Assembly: GCF_000292525.1 (NCBI RefSeq)
Contig: NZ_AEYF01000048.1
Location: forward strand, 124,001-188,000
Length of the DNA stretch: 64,000 nt
Source of the DNA: Rhizobium sp. CCGE 510
GTDB lineage: Bacteria > Pseudomonadota > Alphaproteobacteria > Rhizobiales > Rhizobiaceae
Direction: 5' to 3'
This document shows, piece by piece, positions 8,334 through 17,460 of the stretch. The notes beneath the pieces were generated by a model. That model did not search any database and had not been told where the DNA came from. It worked only from the letters and a program-made list of their open reading frames with translations. Position 1 is the first letter of the stretch, and every line of letters begins with the position of its first letter. The position numbers and the translations under genes were made by a program.

Positions 8334-9251
8334 TCAATGACGGACGAGACCGAACCGATGCGCCTCATCCAGCAGGTGGCGGACAGAAGACGGCTGCCAT
8401 TTGCGCCCACCGCGCGCTGGCCGCTCGCCCATCTGATCCAATTGGGCGGCGATGTCGCGCAACGACAGGGCGGGATCGGCAATGGCAATCGCCGCGACGA
8501 GCTTCATCAAATGATCCTCTGGCGCCCGGCGGGGCGAGCGAGCCAGCAGCTCGGGTTCGGCCAGTTTCTCGCGAACCATGCGATGCACGGCGCGGCGCAG
8601 TCTTTCCACCGTCCAGTCATGGCCTCGGCGATTGAGGACCCGCACGACATTGTCCCAGCTATGCTTTGGGCGAAGTTGCCGAACGGTCGGAAGCCAGGTC
8701 TGGGCAGAGGAGATCAGCTCGTCGAGATAGAGTTTTTCCCGAGCCTTCGATACCGCCTTGATCGCTTCCGGTCGCCTCTCCCGAAGGCCTGGATTGCCCG
8801 GCAGCTTGCCGCGGGCTTTTGCCGCCTTGATGCCAGCCTTGGTTCGCTCAGCGATCAGCGCTCGTTCGAGCTGCGCGACGGCACCGAGGACCTGGAGAGA
8901 AAACATGCCCTGTGGTGTGGACGTATCGATCGGATCGCGGATCGACCGGAAATGGACGCCGCGCTCTTCGAGATCTTCGATCACCTGCAAGAGATGGCTG
9001 ACCGACCGAGCGAGGCGATCCAGCCGGACAACGACCAGCACGTCGCCGGCGACGAGTTCGCCGAGCAACCTCGTCAGAACCGGCCGCGCCCGAGATGCGC
9101 CGGATCCATGCTCTTGAAAAATCCGCTCGCAACCGGCGGCGCCCAACTCGTCCATCTGCGCGTCATGGACCTGATCGTCAGTCGAGACGCGTGCATAGCC
9201 GATAAGACGTTTGGGGGCCCGCGATGGATTGGTGGCTTGCCGTTTTGCCAT
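8334..9251 (-). CDS. serine recombinase (resolvase/invertase family)
   Basis: 305-residue site-specific recombinase of the small serine family. The N-terminal catalytic domain has RLIGYARVSTDDQ with the nucleophilic serine in YARVS, the LDRLARS motif (VVVRLDRLARSVSHLLQVIE) and the arginine-rich E-helix region (FSLQVLGAVAQLERALIAER), followed by KAARGK-type residues (AGIKAAKARGKLPGNPGL). Unlike a 190-residue Tn3 resolvase it carries about 110 extra C-terminal residues with HTH-like stretches (LSLRDIAAQLDQMG, QPSSVRHLLDEAHRFG), a form common on rhizobial plasmids and transposons. A long inverted repeat lies directly upstream and may be its recombination or operator site. A role in resolving plasmid multimers or a lost transposon is plausible but unproven. 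Confidence 0.93.
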   Translation of the reverse strand: MAKRQATNPSRAPKRLIGYARVSTDDQVHDAQMDELGAAGCERIFQEHGSGASRARPVLTRLLGELVAGDVLVVVRLDRLARSVSHLLQVIEDLEERGVHFRSIRDPIDTSTPQGMFSLQVLGAVAQLERALIAERTKAGIKAAKARGKLPGNPGLRERRPEAIKAVSKAREKLYLDELISSAQTWLPTVRQLRPKHSWDNVVRVLNRRGHDWTVERLRRAVHRMVREKLAEPELLARSPRRAPEDHLMKLVAAIAIADPALSLRDIAAQLDQMGERPARGGRKWQPSSVRHLLDEAHRFGLVRH

Positions 9252-9252
9252 A

Positions 9253-9306
9253 ATTTTCTCACGCGATTTTCAGGTGCTTGTACAGATAAAGAATGCGTGA
9301 GAAAAT
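9253..9306. promoter_or_regulatory. 12-bp inverted repeat directly upstream of the recombinase
   Basis: ATTTTCTCACGC (9253-9264) and GCGTGAGAAAAT (9295-9306) are perfect inverted copies separated by 30 bp, and the left arm starts 2 bp before the recombinase ATG. Serine resolvases act at res sites made of spaced inverted 12-mers next to their own gene and repress themselves from there. This is a candidate res/operator subsite. Confidence 0.55.
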
Positions 9307-9763
9307 GACCAGTTGCAAGCGTGTTTTAGAGCCTAAATGCAGCCCCGTCAGACTCGAAATGCGACGCCGAACGGGCATCGGGCCATAACCTGCGTGAAAC
9401 TCGCTCTGGCGGCCATCTGCGGCGGAAATGCCGGAAAACTGCGGAGTTCGGCGGAGGGGAGGGGTAAGAGGTTGTCGCCTGAGAGAATAATTACAGAGAA
9501 ATGCGCATTCGCTCGGGTGGGGAGGGTGGCCGTGAGCGGCCCTCATAACAGTCCATATTCCGCCGATCCTCGTCGAAATCTTCCTGAAAGGCCGGAAAAC
9601 CAGGCGTTTCCGGCCATCCAAGGCGACCGACACGCTGATTTGCGGCGTTATAGCAATCACTTCCGATAAGCAGTACTTATCGATGGTTAGACATCTCTCT
9701 GCCGAATGCAGCATGTGACGAACTCTAAATACCATATAGCATTCGTTTAGCAAATCATTTACC
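9307..9763. other. no gene between recombinase and DUF1612 gene
   Basis: Open frames exist on both strands but none has family features. The region probably holds the promoter of the rightward DUF1612 gene (AT-rich CTAAATACCATATAGCATTCG near 9725) and possibly further recombinase sites. Confidence 0.4.
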
Positions 9764-10903
9764 ATGATTTCAATGTCTTACGATCTTGCCAAATTGCCCA
9801 TCTCAAGCCTGCTGCGTCCGATTTCGGACGCTGGCGCCGCACTGGCGCGGTTGGACGAGCGCATCGCCCGCTCGCCGGTAGGGCAGGGTTGGATCGAACG
9901 CTTGCATTTTTCCGACGCCTGCGCCTCGCTGTGGATCGACGGCGAGCTGGTGCATCTTGAGGACCTGGTCCTGCACGACGCCGGCGCCGACATTCGCGCC
10001 CCGACCCATGAGCTGACCATCGCCCGCGACGTCCTGAAAACCCGACGGCGGATTGCGGCGCAACCGCCCCGCTGGGCGCTCAGCGCTGACGGACTGAGGA
10101 GCCTACGCGGCCAGGGTCACATCGTGGCCGATGGCGGCACCAGCGAAACAGTCGAGGCCGATGGTGCTCCGATACCGGCTGACGAGACAGAGAACGGAGG
10201 AGGGGAGGGTGCCGATGTTTCCGATCCGCTCGCGGCAGAGCTGGCGGCGATCGACGCCGTGATCGCTCGTTCCGAGGCGGCGCTCGCGGAGGCGGGGGCG
10301 CCCAACCACTCCAGTGGCCGAGAAAAAGATCCGCTCGTCTATGATCTCGACTGGGATGAGGACGAACGGCTCGACGAATGGCGGGTGGTGCTGCGCGATC
10401 TCGACGGTCTGCCGCCCGTTTTGCAGGCGATCCTCGCCCTCGACGCCTGGAATGGTTTGGAGGTCCTGCAGCATGCACCCTGGCTCGGCCGGCTGCTGGC
10501 GGCATCCTGCCTGCGCCAAGCGGGGCTCACCACGGCGGCACATCTGGCCGCCTTCAATCTTGGGCTCAAATCCATACCCGTCGACCGCCGTCGGAACCGC
10601 GATCGCGAAACCCGCTTGCTGGCCATTCTCGCCGGCATTACTGCTGCTGCCGAACTCGGGCTCAAGGAGAACGACCGGCTGACCCTTGCGCGGCAGTCTA
10701 TGGAGCGGAGGCTGGTCGGCCGGCGTCAATCGTCGAAACTACCGGAGCTGATCGACCTGGTGCTGTCACGGCCGCTGGTCTCGGCCGGCATGATCGTCAA
10801 GGCGATCGGCGTGACGCCGCAGGCGGCGATACGGATCGTCGGTGAACTCGGGCTGCGCGAGATGACGGGGAGGGGGAGGTTTCGGGCGTGGGGGGTGCTG
10901 TAA
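9764..10903 (+). CDS. DUF1612 and helix-turn-helix protein (rhizobial plasmid family)
   Basis: 379-residue protein matching the rhizobial plasmid family often annotated as DUF1612 plus HTH. The N-terminal half has YDLAKLPISSLLRPISDAG, WIERLHFSDACASLWIDGEL and LVHLEDLVLHDAG. A low-complexity acidic stretch occupies about 130-180, then comes DLDWDEDERLDEWR, and the C-terminus is a winged-helix segment (LVLSRPLVSAGMIVKAIGVT, QAAIRIVGELGLREMTGRGR). The function is unknown; the organisation resembles Fic-like or transcription-regulator proteins. It is repeatedly found near repABC or mobile elements. I keep the first ATG (9764), though the ATG at 9776 gives the more usual N-terminus. There is no clear ribosome site before either. 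Confidence 0.85.
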   Translation: MISMSYDLAKLPISSLLRPISDAGAALARLDERIARSPVGQGWIERLHFSDACASLWIDGELVHLEDLVLHDAGADIRAPTHELTIARDVLKTRRRIAAQPPRWALSADGLRSLRGQGHIVADGGTSETVEADGAPIPADETENGGGEGADVSDPLAAELAAIDAVIARSEAALAEAGAPNHSSGREKDPLVYDLDWDEDERLDEWRVVLRDLDGLPPVLQAILALDAWNGLEVLQHAPWLGRLLAASCLRQAGLTTAAHLAAFNLGLKSIPVDRRRNRDRETRLLAILAGITAAAELGLKENDRLTLARQSMERRLVGRRQSSKLPELIDLVLSRPLVSAGMIVKAIGVTPQAAIRIVGELGLREMTGRGRFRAWGVL

Positions 10904-11007
10904 GGACCAAATTTGGTGAACGCTCCGGCCCTTCCATACCGTTGTAGTTGTGGAGTTTGTGGCGCTTCTCGTGTAACTCAAGAGTTGCAACCGTGTACCG
11001 AGACATC

Positions 11008-11955
11008 ATGCATAAGCAAGCGCCGCCAAAGGCCACATTGAACAAATGGCTCATCAGCTATTCCTCGTCGAAAAAGGGCTACGGTCATATTCTGCTGGAA
11101 CAGATCGTTCCCGGCGACGCAACGATACGCGAGGGCCTCCGACCGTATTTCGAGTCCGCGCATTCGGATGCTCGCGAGTACTTTCATGCCTATGCGGGTA
11201 TGAGCCTCCATCCGGATGCCGGAGCTCCGGGATGCAACGCAAAATATCCAAACTGCCTTCCTCCGAAGGCCAGGCGGGGCGTGTTTGGAGAGGTGATGTC
11301 GGGGCTGATGACCGAGGCGCTGGACTTCGTCGGCAATCACGAATGGATCGTCCCGGTATTTCTCTTCCGCAACCAAGAAGACGCAAGGCAATATATCTAT
11401 GTTCTTTCGCGCGATCCCGCGCGCAAAAGAGAGGTTCTCGGCCGCAAGGGCGACGATTTTATCGGCATCGTCGTCAATGACGACGGCGCAGTCACGCGTT
11501 TCATTGCCGGCGAGGCCAAATGGCGCAAGAAATGGATACCCTCCGTTCTTGATGACGTGATGCTTGGCACGAAGATTGAGGTACCGAAAAAGTCCGGCAA
11601 CCTTGTCCACGATGGCAAGGGTGTATGGTTCGAAATCAACCGTGCCCTCGATGTGCCGATTGGGGTGAAGCAGCTGCAGGACATTCTCCAGGAGCTGGCG
11701 CCCGATGAATACGCCAACGTCATCCTCTCCCTGGACAAGATCCAGCAACTGCAGAATCCGGCGCCGTCCGAGCGCACCGATCTCATTCTTTTGATCGGCG
11801 GCAGCGCGGCCGGTCGGGGTGAGGGTGAACCGTTACTGGAATGGGAAACCAAACCCTCCCAGCATCAGAAGAACAGGGACCTTCAGGTCGTCGAAATCAT
11901 CCTGTCGGATGGCGATGCACTGATCGACGCGCTCTATGACAGCCTGTGGCCCTAG
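11008..11955 (+). CDS. hamA: Hachiman-like HamA nuclease (DUF1837 type)
   Basis: 315-residue protein from ATG 11008; the frame is open further upstream and a GTG at 10993 is possible. It has a PD-(D/E)xK-like core: E95 in GVFGEVMSGL, D150 in RKGDDFIGIVV, and E169-A-K171 in RFIAGEAKWRKK. This arrangement and the large helicase gene 9 bp downstream match Hachiman, where HamA (DUF1837 family) is a nuclease held inactive by HamB until phage infection. In the related AbpAB pair the partners are also a DUF1837 protein and a helicase. I infer an effector nuclease that degrades DNA on release. The assignment comes from motif and gene order, without a sequence search. Confidence 0.65.
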   Translation: MHKQAPPKATLNKWLISYSSSKKGYGHILLEQIVPGDATIREGLRPYFESAHSDAREYFHAYAGMSLHPDAGAPGCNAKYPNCLPPKARRGVFGEVMSGLMTEALDFVGNHEWIVPVFLFRNQEDARQYIYVLSRDPARKREVLGRKGDDFIGIVVNDDGAVTRFIAGEAKWRKKWIPSVLDDVMLGTKIEVPKKSGNLVHDGKGVWFEINRALDVPIGVKQLQDILQELAPDEYANVILSLDKIQQLQNPAPSERTDLILLIGGSAAGRGEGEPLLEWETKPSQHQKNRDLQVVEIILSDGDALIDALYDSLWP

Positions 11956-11964
11956 GGGAAATCC

Positions 11965-14900
11965 ATGCCGATCACAGATGCAGAACGCATAGCAATCGCG
12001 ACCCGGACACGAAACGCCATTGGCCAGGATCAGCTACTGACACCGAGGCAGGCAAGGGCTTTCGTCAGGGCGATACAGACTACATGGGACGTCGAGACCA
12101 TACAGTGGTCCGAAAACGATTCTGGGGAAACCCTAACAGAGGCCTACAGACTCATCCATGCCGGAGGCGTCCTGCAGTCGGTCGCGGGCGGAAACCCGGT
12201 GGATGCGAGCTCAGCCTTTCGTCGGGCAGGCGAACTCTTCGAATGGCTGGCCCGCTCGGAGGACAGCTTGGCTGAAGTCGTGCCCTTGGCACTGTTTGCG
12301 GCGGGATCCTACCAGCTGGGCGGATTGCCTGCCATGGCAGCGGGACTATTACGGCAAGTGAAGTCGAAGGACGACGGCATCCTGTTGTTCGCTGACTTCC
12401 TGAGTGCCGATTTCGACAGCGTGCTGCAGAGGGTTGCTGCGTTCTGGAACGCGCATCCTGAGGCGACCGTGCCGGACGCCTCAAATGCGTTTTTCAAGGC
12501 GGATGTTGACTCCGATCTTGCGTGGTTGACGACGCTCGAGCTGATCCGATCGGTTGGGCTCGCGGCCGACAGCCTGCGCCGGGGCCAGGTCGACAGGCTG
12601 GAGGCCGCTATGACCCACCTTCGCCAGGTCGAGCGCTTTCTGGTGCGTCTTGCCCCAGAGGACGTCGCGACGCTGGCCTTCTTTATCCGGTCCGCTTGTG
12701 AGCGTTATACCAAGGCGACGATCTATCAGCCTCTTCGGCGATTGGCCGCAACGCGTCCAGGGCATCTGGCGTATCTGGATGGTTTTGCCAGGCGGCAATA
12801 TGCCAGAGGGCGGGGCGTGCTCTGGCAGTCGCAACATCAAGGCATAGAGCGGCTGCTCCAGAACTCTTCCTTCGCCCTGTGTACGCCGACCGGATCGGGG
12901 AAAACGCTCGTCGCGAACCTGGCGATCGTAAAAGAGCTTCTCCTGCTGAGCGACGGCCTTCTGGCACCGCTTGCCCTCTACATCGTTCCCTCCCGTGCGC
13001 TCGCCGGCGAGGTCGAGGCGAAACTCACCGGCGAACTCGGCCGCGAATTCATCGTCACCGGACTATATGGGGGAGCCGACTGGGGCATCACCGACGCCTG
13101 GCTGACCGCCGATACCCCGACTGTGCTCATTGCAACTGTCGAAAAGGCCGACGCGCTGATGCGCTATGTCGGACCGATGCTGCTTGCGCGGTTGAAGCTC
13201 CTGCTGGTGGATGAGGCCCACCAGGTGGTCGTCGAAGACACGGTTTATGAGCAGGAAAGCCTCGCAGAACATCAAAGCCGTGCGGCGCGGCTCGAGGCCT
13301 TCATTTCCAGGCTGTTGGCCCGCAAGCCCGACGTCGTCCGCATTGCGCTCACCGCGGTGGCAGGCGGGGCCGCCGGACCAGTCGCCCGCTGGATCGAGGG
13401 AAATCTGGCCGCGGAGGCGGTGGGATCCTATTATCGCAGCACCAGGCAAGCGATCGGCACGTTCGAGGTTCGCCCCGGCGCGCCGCCAGAGATCCTCTTC
13501 GACATGCTCAACGACCGCGTCCTCGCGGTGCGCGGCCGCGGTCAAAACGTCTACATGCGCCTTCGCATTGCGCCAATGCCGCAGGCGCCGGCCACGGTCA
13601 GAGGCAGCCTCAATCACAACACGCAGCTGGCGATCCTGTGGGCGGCCCTTCACCTGACAGAAGGTGACCGACGTATCCTCGTGTCAGTGTCCCAAAGTCC
13701 GGAAGACACCATTCGCTGGTTTGCCCAGGCTTTCTCGCTCAAGGGATGGGACGCGGTTCCGGCATTCGTGCCGCCGGCCGATGGCCCTGACGCGGAGCTC
13801 TTTCAGTCTGCCAGGATGGTTTGCGCCGATTATTGCGGCCAAGATTCCCACGAGCTTAAATTGCTCGACAGGGGGGTTGCGACGAACCACGGCCAGATGC
13901 CACAACGTCTTAGGCGCATGATGGTGGCGCTAATCGAGCGCTCGATCTGCCGCATCACCGTGGCGACCGCCACTTTGACCGAAGGCGTCAACCTGCCTTT
14001 TGATCTGATCTTCGTGCCCTCTGTGATGAGAAGTTCTTTCGATGTCGCGACTGGCCAGCGAACGGAACATCCGATGTCGACGGCGGAATTTCGCAATCTT
14101 GCCGGACGCGCCGGCCGCCCGGGTGCTGCCAAGGGTATGGAGGGCATGACGCTTGTCGCGCTTCCGGTTTCAGAATCGACCACCGCGAATGCTCAAAGAC
14201 CGATCCAGCGTAATCAGATCCGCGCCCGCAGGGGCGAATACGACAATCTCCTCGGGGGGTTGATCGCGGACGCTGCAGGGGGCGGCCAGCATCACAGTCC
14301 GCTTGCAGTGCTGATGCGCTCCATATTGCAGAGAGCCTACCTGCTTGGCGCGGCGACGCCGGCTGATTTCCTGACCTGGCTGGAGGTTGTCATCCCGGAA
14401 ACCCTCTCTCCACAAGCGGGCACGGCGTCGCCCTCGGCAGCTGCCCGGCTGGCAGACAGCATCGACGAGCTGGATGGCATCATCCTCTCTGCGATCGAAG
14501 AGCTGCAGGCCATCGAGCCGGCCCAGCTGACCCAAGCGCAGATTGAGACGGCCATTGCCAACATCTGGCAGAACACATTCGCGCGCGTGGCTTCCGCCTA
14601 TGAAGCCTGGATGGAACAGGCCTTCATTCAAAGAGCCAAGGGTCTTGTCGGGACAGTCTATCCAGACGCCGATGAACGGAAAACCCTTTACAGTTTCGGC
14701 TATACCCCTTGTATCGGCCGGCGCTTCCGGCCTGCGGCAGAAAAGTTGATTGACATCCTGCACTATGCGGACCGCTATGGCGGAATGCAGGACGACGACC
14801 GGCTGTCGTTGTTTCGGCAGATGGGAGACATCATCGCGACGGACCGCGGCTTCGGCTTTGCGGTCAGAGACACCGTCATGGGGCGCGATCTCTATGCCAG

Positions 14901-15576
14901 ATGGCATGAGGTGCTGGCTTGGTGGATGTCGGCTACCGATGCTTCGGAGCCTCCGGTCGACGATCCTCGCGCGTGGCAAACATTCGTTGCGGACAATCTG
15001 GAATTCCGGCTGGGCGTTGCAATCGGAGCCGCCGTTGCTCAGCGGTGGACCGAAGAAAATCCCGATCCCTTCGCGACACCGGCCCTCGACACGTGGAAAG
15101 ACACGGCGGACCTGCCGTGGTTCGCGTTCTGGGCGAAGGAACTGCTCCGCTGGGGGACGCTCGACCCGTTCATCGCGTTTGCCTTGTCGCAGGGCATCGC
15201 CCGTTCGCGCGATGATGCCGTCCCTCTGAAGCAGGAGTTCCTGGATTGGATGGAACAGCGGGATGAGCCGGTGGCAGACGACGAGGATCTGATCGATCCG
15301 CGACATTTCCTTGAGTGGTCTCGCAGCAGAAGAACAACTACGGCTGAACTGGTTGTATCCCGATCAATACGGGCCGGCCTGTCCGGCACCACCGGTGCCA
15401 AGGGAATATATTCAGTCATCCCAATCCGGGTCGCCGATGGCCTGCGCTGGATCGATCCGGCCGGATTCGAACTGGCCGTATCGCCAGACAATTCGGCAAT
15501 GCTTGGCCCAACCATGTATAGCCAGGACTTCGATCTCGTGATGAGCCAAGGCCCAGAGATAGTCAGAACATTCTGA
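11965..15576 (+). CDS. hamB: Hachiman-like HamB helicase (Ski2-like SF2, 1203 aa)
   Basis: 1203-residue superfamily 2 helicase starting 9 bp after HamA behind a good ribosome site (AGGGGAAATCC-ATG). Helicase motifs in order: Walker A C306-TPTGSGKT-314, motif Ia region VPSRALAGEVEAKL, DEAH at 416-419 (LLLVDEAHQVV), motif III-like RIALTAVAGG, motif IV-V region TVATATLTEGVNLPF, and motif VI NLAGRAGRPG (about 711-720), the Ski2/Brr2-type version. About 300 residues precede the helicase core and about 480 follow it. In Hachiman, HamB binds and guards HamA and senses DNA damage or phage DNA structures. The large flanking domains make it longer than many HamB proteins I know of, so a distinct subtype is possible. 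Confidence 0.7.
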   Translation: MPITDAERIAIATRTRNAIGQDQLLTPRQARAFVRAIQTTWDVETIQWSENDSGETLTEAYRLIHAGGVLQSVAGGNPVDASSAFRRAGELFEWLARSEDSLAEVVPLALFAAGSYQLGGLPAMAAGLLRQVKSKDDGILLFADFLSADFDSVLQRVAAFWNAHPEATVPDASNAFFKADVDSDLAWLTTLELIRSVGLAADSLRRGQVDRLEAAMTHLRQVERFLVRLAPEDVATLAFFIRSACERYTKATIYQPLRRLAATRPGHLAYLDGFARRQYARGRGVLWQSQHQGIERLLQNSSFALCTPTGSGKTLVANLAIVKELLLLSDGLLAPLALYIVPSRALAGEVEAKLTGELGREFIVTGLYGGADWGITDAWLTADTPTVLIATVEKADALMRYVGPMLLARLKLLLVDEAHQVVVEDTVYEQESLAEHQSRAARLEAFISRLLARKPDVVRIALTAVAGGAAGPVARWIEGNLAAEAVGSYYRSTRQAIGTFEVRPGAPPEILFDMLNDRVLAVRGRGQNVYMRLRIAPMPQAPATVRGSLNHNTQLAILWAALHLTEGDRRILVSVSQSPEDTIRWFAQAFSLKGWDAVPAFVPPADGPDAELFQSARMVCADYCGQDSHELKLLDRGVATNHGQMPQRLRRMMVALIERSICRITVATATLTEGVNLPFDLIFVPSVMRSSFDVATGQRTEHPMSTAEFRNLAGRAGRPGAAKGMEGMTLVALPVSESTTANAQRPIQRNQIRARRGEYDNLLGGLIADAAGGGQHHSPLAVLMRSILQRAYLLGAATPADFLTWLEVVIPETLSPQAGTASPSAAARLADSIDELDGIILSAIEELQAIEPAQLTQAQIETAIANIWQNTFARVASAYEAWMEQAFIQRAKGLVGTVYPDADERKTLYSFGYTPCIGRRFRPAAEKLIDILHYADRYGGMQDDDRLSLFRQMGDIIATDRGFGFAVRDTVMGRDLYARWHEVLAWWMSATDASEPPVDDPRAWQTFVADNLEFRLGVAIGAAVAQRWTEENPDPFATPALDTWKDTADLPWFAFWAKELLRWGTLDPFIAFALSQGIARSRDDAVPLKQEFLDWMEQRDEPVADDEDLIDPRHFLEWSRSRRTTTAELVVSRSIRAGLSGTTGAKGIYSVIPIRVADGLRWIDPAGFELAVSPDNSAMLGPTMYSQDFDLVMSQGPEIVRTF

Positions 15577-15644
15577 GACCAGGCACAGCGACCGTCGTCG
15601 CCCCCCCGCGCTTTATCCGTCCGGCAGTGCATTCCTCCGTGACA

Positions 15645-16124
15645 CTAGCGTGATTGGTGCGCTCCCCTACGCTGTACGATCGTTTGACTTAAAATCCGTC
15701 GATTGATTTTTTGCTTCCAACTCAACTGTCTCGCCGAGAGTTTCCGTTTGAGTTTTGTTTGCTTGAGAAAGCGATATTCCTTGTCATCAAACAGATATCC
15801 CATCCGGTAGGCGTGCTCGATGAGATCGTCGTTGGCATTGGCAGAAAGATCCGCCTGAATGCGCTTCAAACCTTCAAAGAGGTTTCCGGTGTCAATTCCA
15901 ACGAACCGGTTGATGCAGACATTGCCGACATAGGTCGTGGCGCCATTGAGTCGATTGCGAATGTAGCAATGTTCGAGAATATCCTGACCGCAAGGGCATT
16001 GATCATATTCTTCACTGATCTCGACGCCGACCAAGTCCCATTCAAGTCGAGCTGTCTCGAATGACTTCGAGTTCGACAGGGGAACGATGTGGGCTTTTAG
16101 GCGCTCGAAATTATGGCCTTCCAT
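15645..16124 (-). CDS. small putative zinc-binding protein next to ImmA/IrrE
   Basis: 159-residue protein; the ATG at 16124 fits better than the far-upstream start, which would overlap the neighbouring gene. A metal-site pattern is visible: CPCG at 43-46, EHC at 51-53 and VGNVC at 67-71, between WDLVGVEISEE and INRFVGID. The rest is basic and helical (KLKRKLSARQLSWKQKINRR). I recognise this as a recurring small family in proteobacterial accessory DNA but know of no assigned function. It is the last gene of a leftward unit behind XRE and ImmA/IrrE and ends 70 bp from the convergent hamB gene. It could be a nucleic-acid-binding accessory or regulator. Confidence 0.7.
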   Translation of the reverse strand: MEGHNFERLKAHIVPLSNSKSFETARLEWDLVGVEISEEYDQCPCGQDILEHCYIRNRLNGATTYVGNVCINRFVGIDTGNLFEGLKRIQADLSANANDDLIEHAYRMGYLFDDKEYRFLKQTKLKRKLSARQLSWKQKINRRILSQTIVQRRGAHQSR

Positions 16125-16129
16125 CGAGA

Positions 16130-17035
16130 TCAATCCCTGCGATATCGCTCCTGTTGAGCACGCCACCGGTCTCTCGTCGTCATATCCTCGCTTTCTTCCT
16201 CCTCGTCCGCTGCACTTTCGTGCCATAGCATGATCAAGGCAAAGCCGTTGTTCTGAAGGCAGACCTGTTCGCTGAGGGCTGGGGCGCGCTGTCCGCGGGG
16301 TACGTCAATCCAGAGATCGGGCAGACGGCCGTCAATTTCGCTCGGAACGCCGATCCGCATGTTCCTCTGGTAGAACAGCGAACCGTGTGGGACGGATCTG
16401 TTGCGGCTTGCTACGACAAAAGGGAAGCGCTTTCGATTGTGGTAGGCACGTCCAACCTTCCCATCTTTGACGACAATGAAGGCCAGGGATTCGGGGTGAT
16501 ATTCCGCATATGCCCGTGCCATCGCTTCTTTGCTGACACCAAATTGATCAGCCAGCTGGAAGACATGTTCCAGGCTCGGCGAGGGATGCTTCTTGAAGGC
16601 CTCACGCAGTCTCGGCGGCGGCATCAGGATCAGGGAAGAGAAGCGGTTCGCTTCGACCTCCATTTTCGCCCGACGGTCGCCCTCTTTTGCCGAGAGCACA
16701 CGGAGGTCTTCCCTTGAGCAAAGAAATTGACCGTCTTTGTCTGGGATATGGTTGGCGATCAGGAAGTGGCCGAGCTCGTGCCCGATAGTAAACCGGCGAC
16801 GCGGCTGGTTTACCCCCTTTTTTACCAGGATAATGCCGCGGCTCCGAATTGTGTCGGTGATCAAACCGCCCTCAAAGCCCTCTGTCCGTAACTCGGCGAT
16901 TTCTTCGACTTCGAGCTGAAGCGCCAGTTCCTCGATCGGCACGGGAAGCGGAAGATTTGGCTCATGCTTCAGGATCAGGCTGACAAGCCCTTCAGGCGAC
17001 CCTGTATCAGCCAAATCCATCCGCAAGATATCCAT
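16130..17035 (-). CDS. ImmA/IrrE-family metallo-endopeptidase
   Basis: 301-residue cytosolic protease of the ImmA/IrrE family. The zinc motif is H86-E87-L-G-H90 in RRRFTIGHELGHFLIANH; the usual third-ligand region follows in VEANRFSSLILMP, with AEYHPESLAF and an extended C-terminal domain. Family members cleave a partner XRE repressor in response to DNA damage or infection, as ImmA cleaves ImmR and IrrE/PprI cleaves DdrO. The partner here is very likely the XRE protein encoded 2 bp upstream. The pair is divergent from the CBASS operon with paired repeats in the shared promoter, so regulated induction of CBASS is the natural inference. Confidence 0.93.
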   Translation of the reverse strand: MDILRMDLADTGSPEGLVSLILKHEPNLPLPVPIEELALQLEVEEIAELRTEGFEGGLITDTIRSRGIILVKKGVNQPRRRFTIGHELGHFLIANHIPDKDGQFLCSREDLRVLSAKEGDRRAKMEVEANRFSSLILMPPPRLREAFKKHPSPSLEHVFQLADQFGVSKEAMARAYAEYHPESLAFIVVKDGKVGRAYHNRKRFPFVVASRNRSVPHGSLFYQRNMRIGVPSEIDGRLPDLWIDVPRGQRAPALSEQVCLQNNGFALIMLWHESAADEEEESEDMTTRDRWRAQQERYRRD

Positions 17036-17037
17036 TT

Positions 17038-17358
17038 CTACTTCCCCTTAGGCTTCAGCCTGTCCATCAGCATCTGGATGGTTTCTCGATCTTGCGGAGC
17101 CAGGGATTTGAGATCCCTATACATTGCGACGAGGCCGGGTTCTTCGTCTTTTCCTTCCGGGTTCTCCCCGACCAGATCGGCGATGGCAACACGAAAATGC
17201 GTCGCGAGTTTTGTGAGAAGTTCAATCGATGGGTTCGTGCTGCGGCCGGTCTCAAGATCGTAGATGTGAGTCTTGGACGCTCCAATCGCATCCGCGACAT
17301 CCTGCAGAGACTGGCGGTTTTTTCCCCTGAGTTCTTTGAGCTTGGCAGCCAAAGACAT
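17038..17358 (-). CDS. XRE-family transcriptional regulator
   Basis: 106-residue Cro/CI-type repressor. The helix-turn-helix covers about residues 3-60: LAAKLKELRGKNRQSLQDVA, DAIGASKTHIYDLETGRS, TNPSIELLTKLATHFRV. The C-terminal part is acidic and then helical (YRDLKSLAPQDRETIQMLMD). I start at ATG 17358 (MSLAAKLKE), where HTH proteins usually begin, rather than at the ATG 13 codons upstream. The gene is followed at 2 bp by ImmA/IrrE, the usual repressor-antirepressor pair. Two 50-bp-spaced direct repeats in the divergent promoter region are likely operators, so it probably represses itself and the CBASS operon. Confidence 0.92.
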   Translation of the reverse strand: MSLAAKLKELRGKNRQSLQDVADAIGASKTHIYDLETGRSTNPSIELLTKLATHFRVAIADLVGENPEGKDEEPGLVAMYRDLKSLAPQDRETIQMLMDRLKPKGK

Positions 17359-17410
17359 GTTTGAAGTGCTCCCTTGAATCGCTGAAGGCGCGTGCACTCT
17401 CGTGCCGCGC

Positions 17411-17433
17411 CGTTCGGTTAATCTGTACGAAAA
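17411..17433. promoter_or_regulatory. operator-like direct repeat, copy 1
   Basis: CGTTCGGTTAATCTGTACGA followed by AAA. It matches the second copy at 17461 closely: CGTTCG, then ATCTGTACGAAA. It sits between the divergent XRE gene and CD-NTase gene, the place for XRE operators. Confidence 0.55.
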
Positions 17434-17460
17434 TATAGCACAACGCTTGACGATGGCAAG

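Noticed and set aside
8064..9308. Long plus-strand open frame (414 codons) opposite the recombinase
   Set aside because: It is the antisense of the serine recombinase and repeats; the minus-strand protein has all catalytic motifs, while this one has none.
9259..9765. 168-codon minus-strand open frame upstream of the DUF1612 gene
   Set aside because: Arg/Ser/Pro-rich with no family pattern or ribosome site, and it covers the expected promoter and the recombinase inverted repeat.
10948..11007. N-terminal extension of HamA
   Set aside because: The frame is open upstream of ATG 11008, but the translated extension has no conserved look and no ribosome site; the later start was used.
14170..15306. 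378-codon minus-strand open frame
   Set aside because: Antisense of hamB; high-GC third positions leave long open antisense frames.
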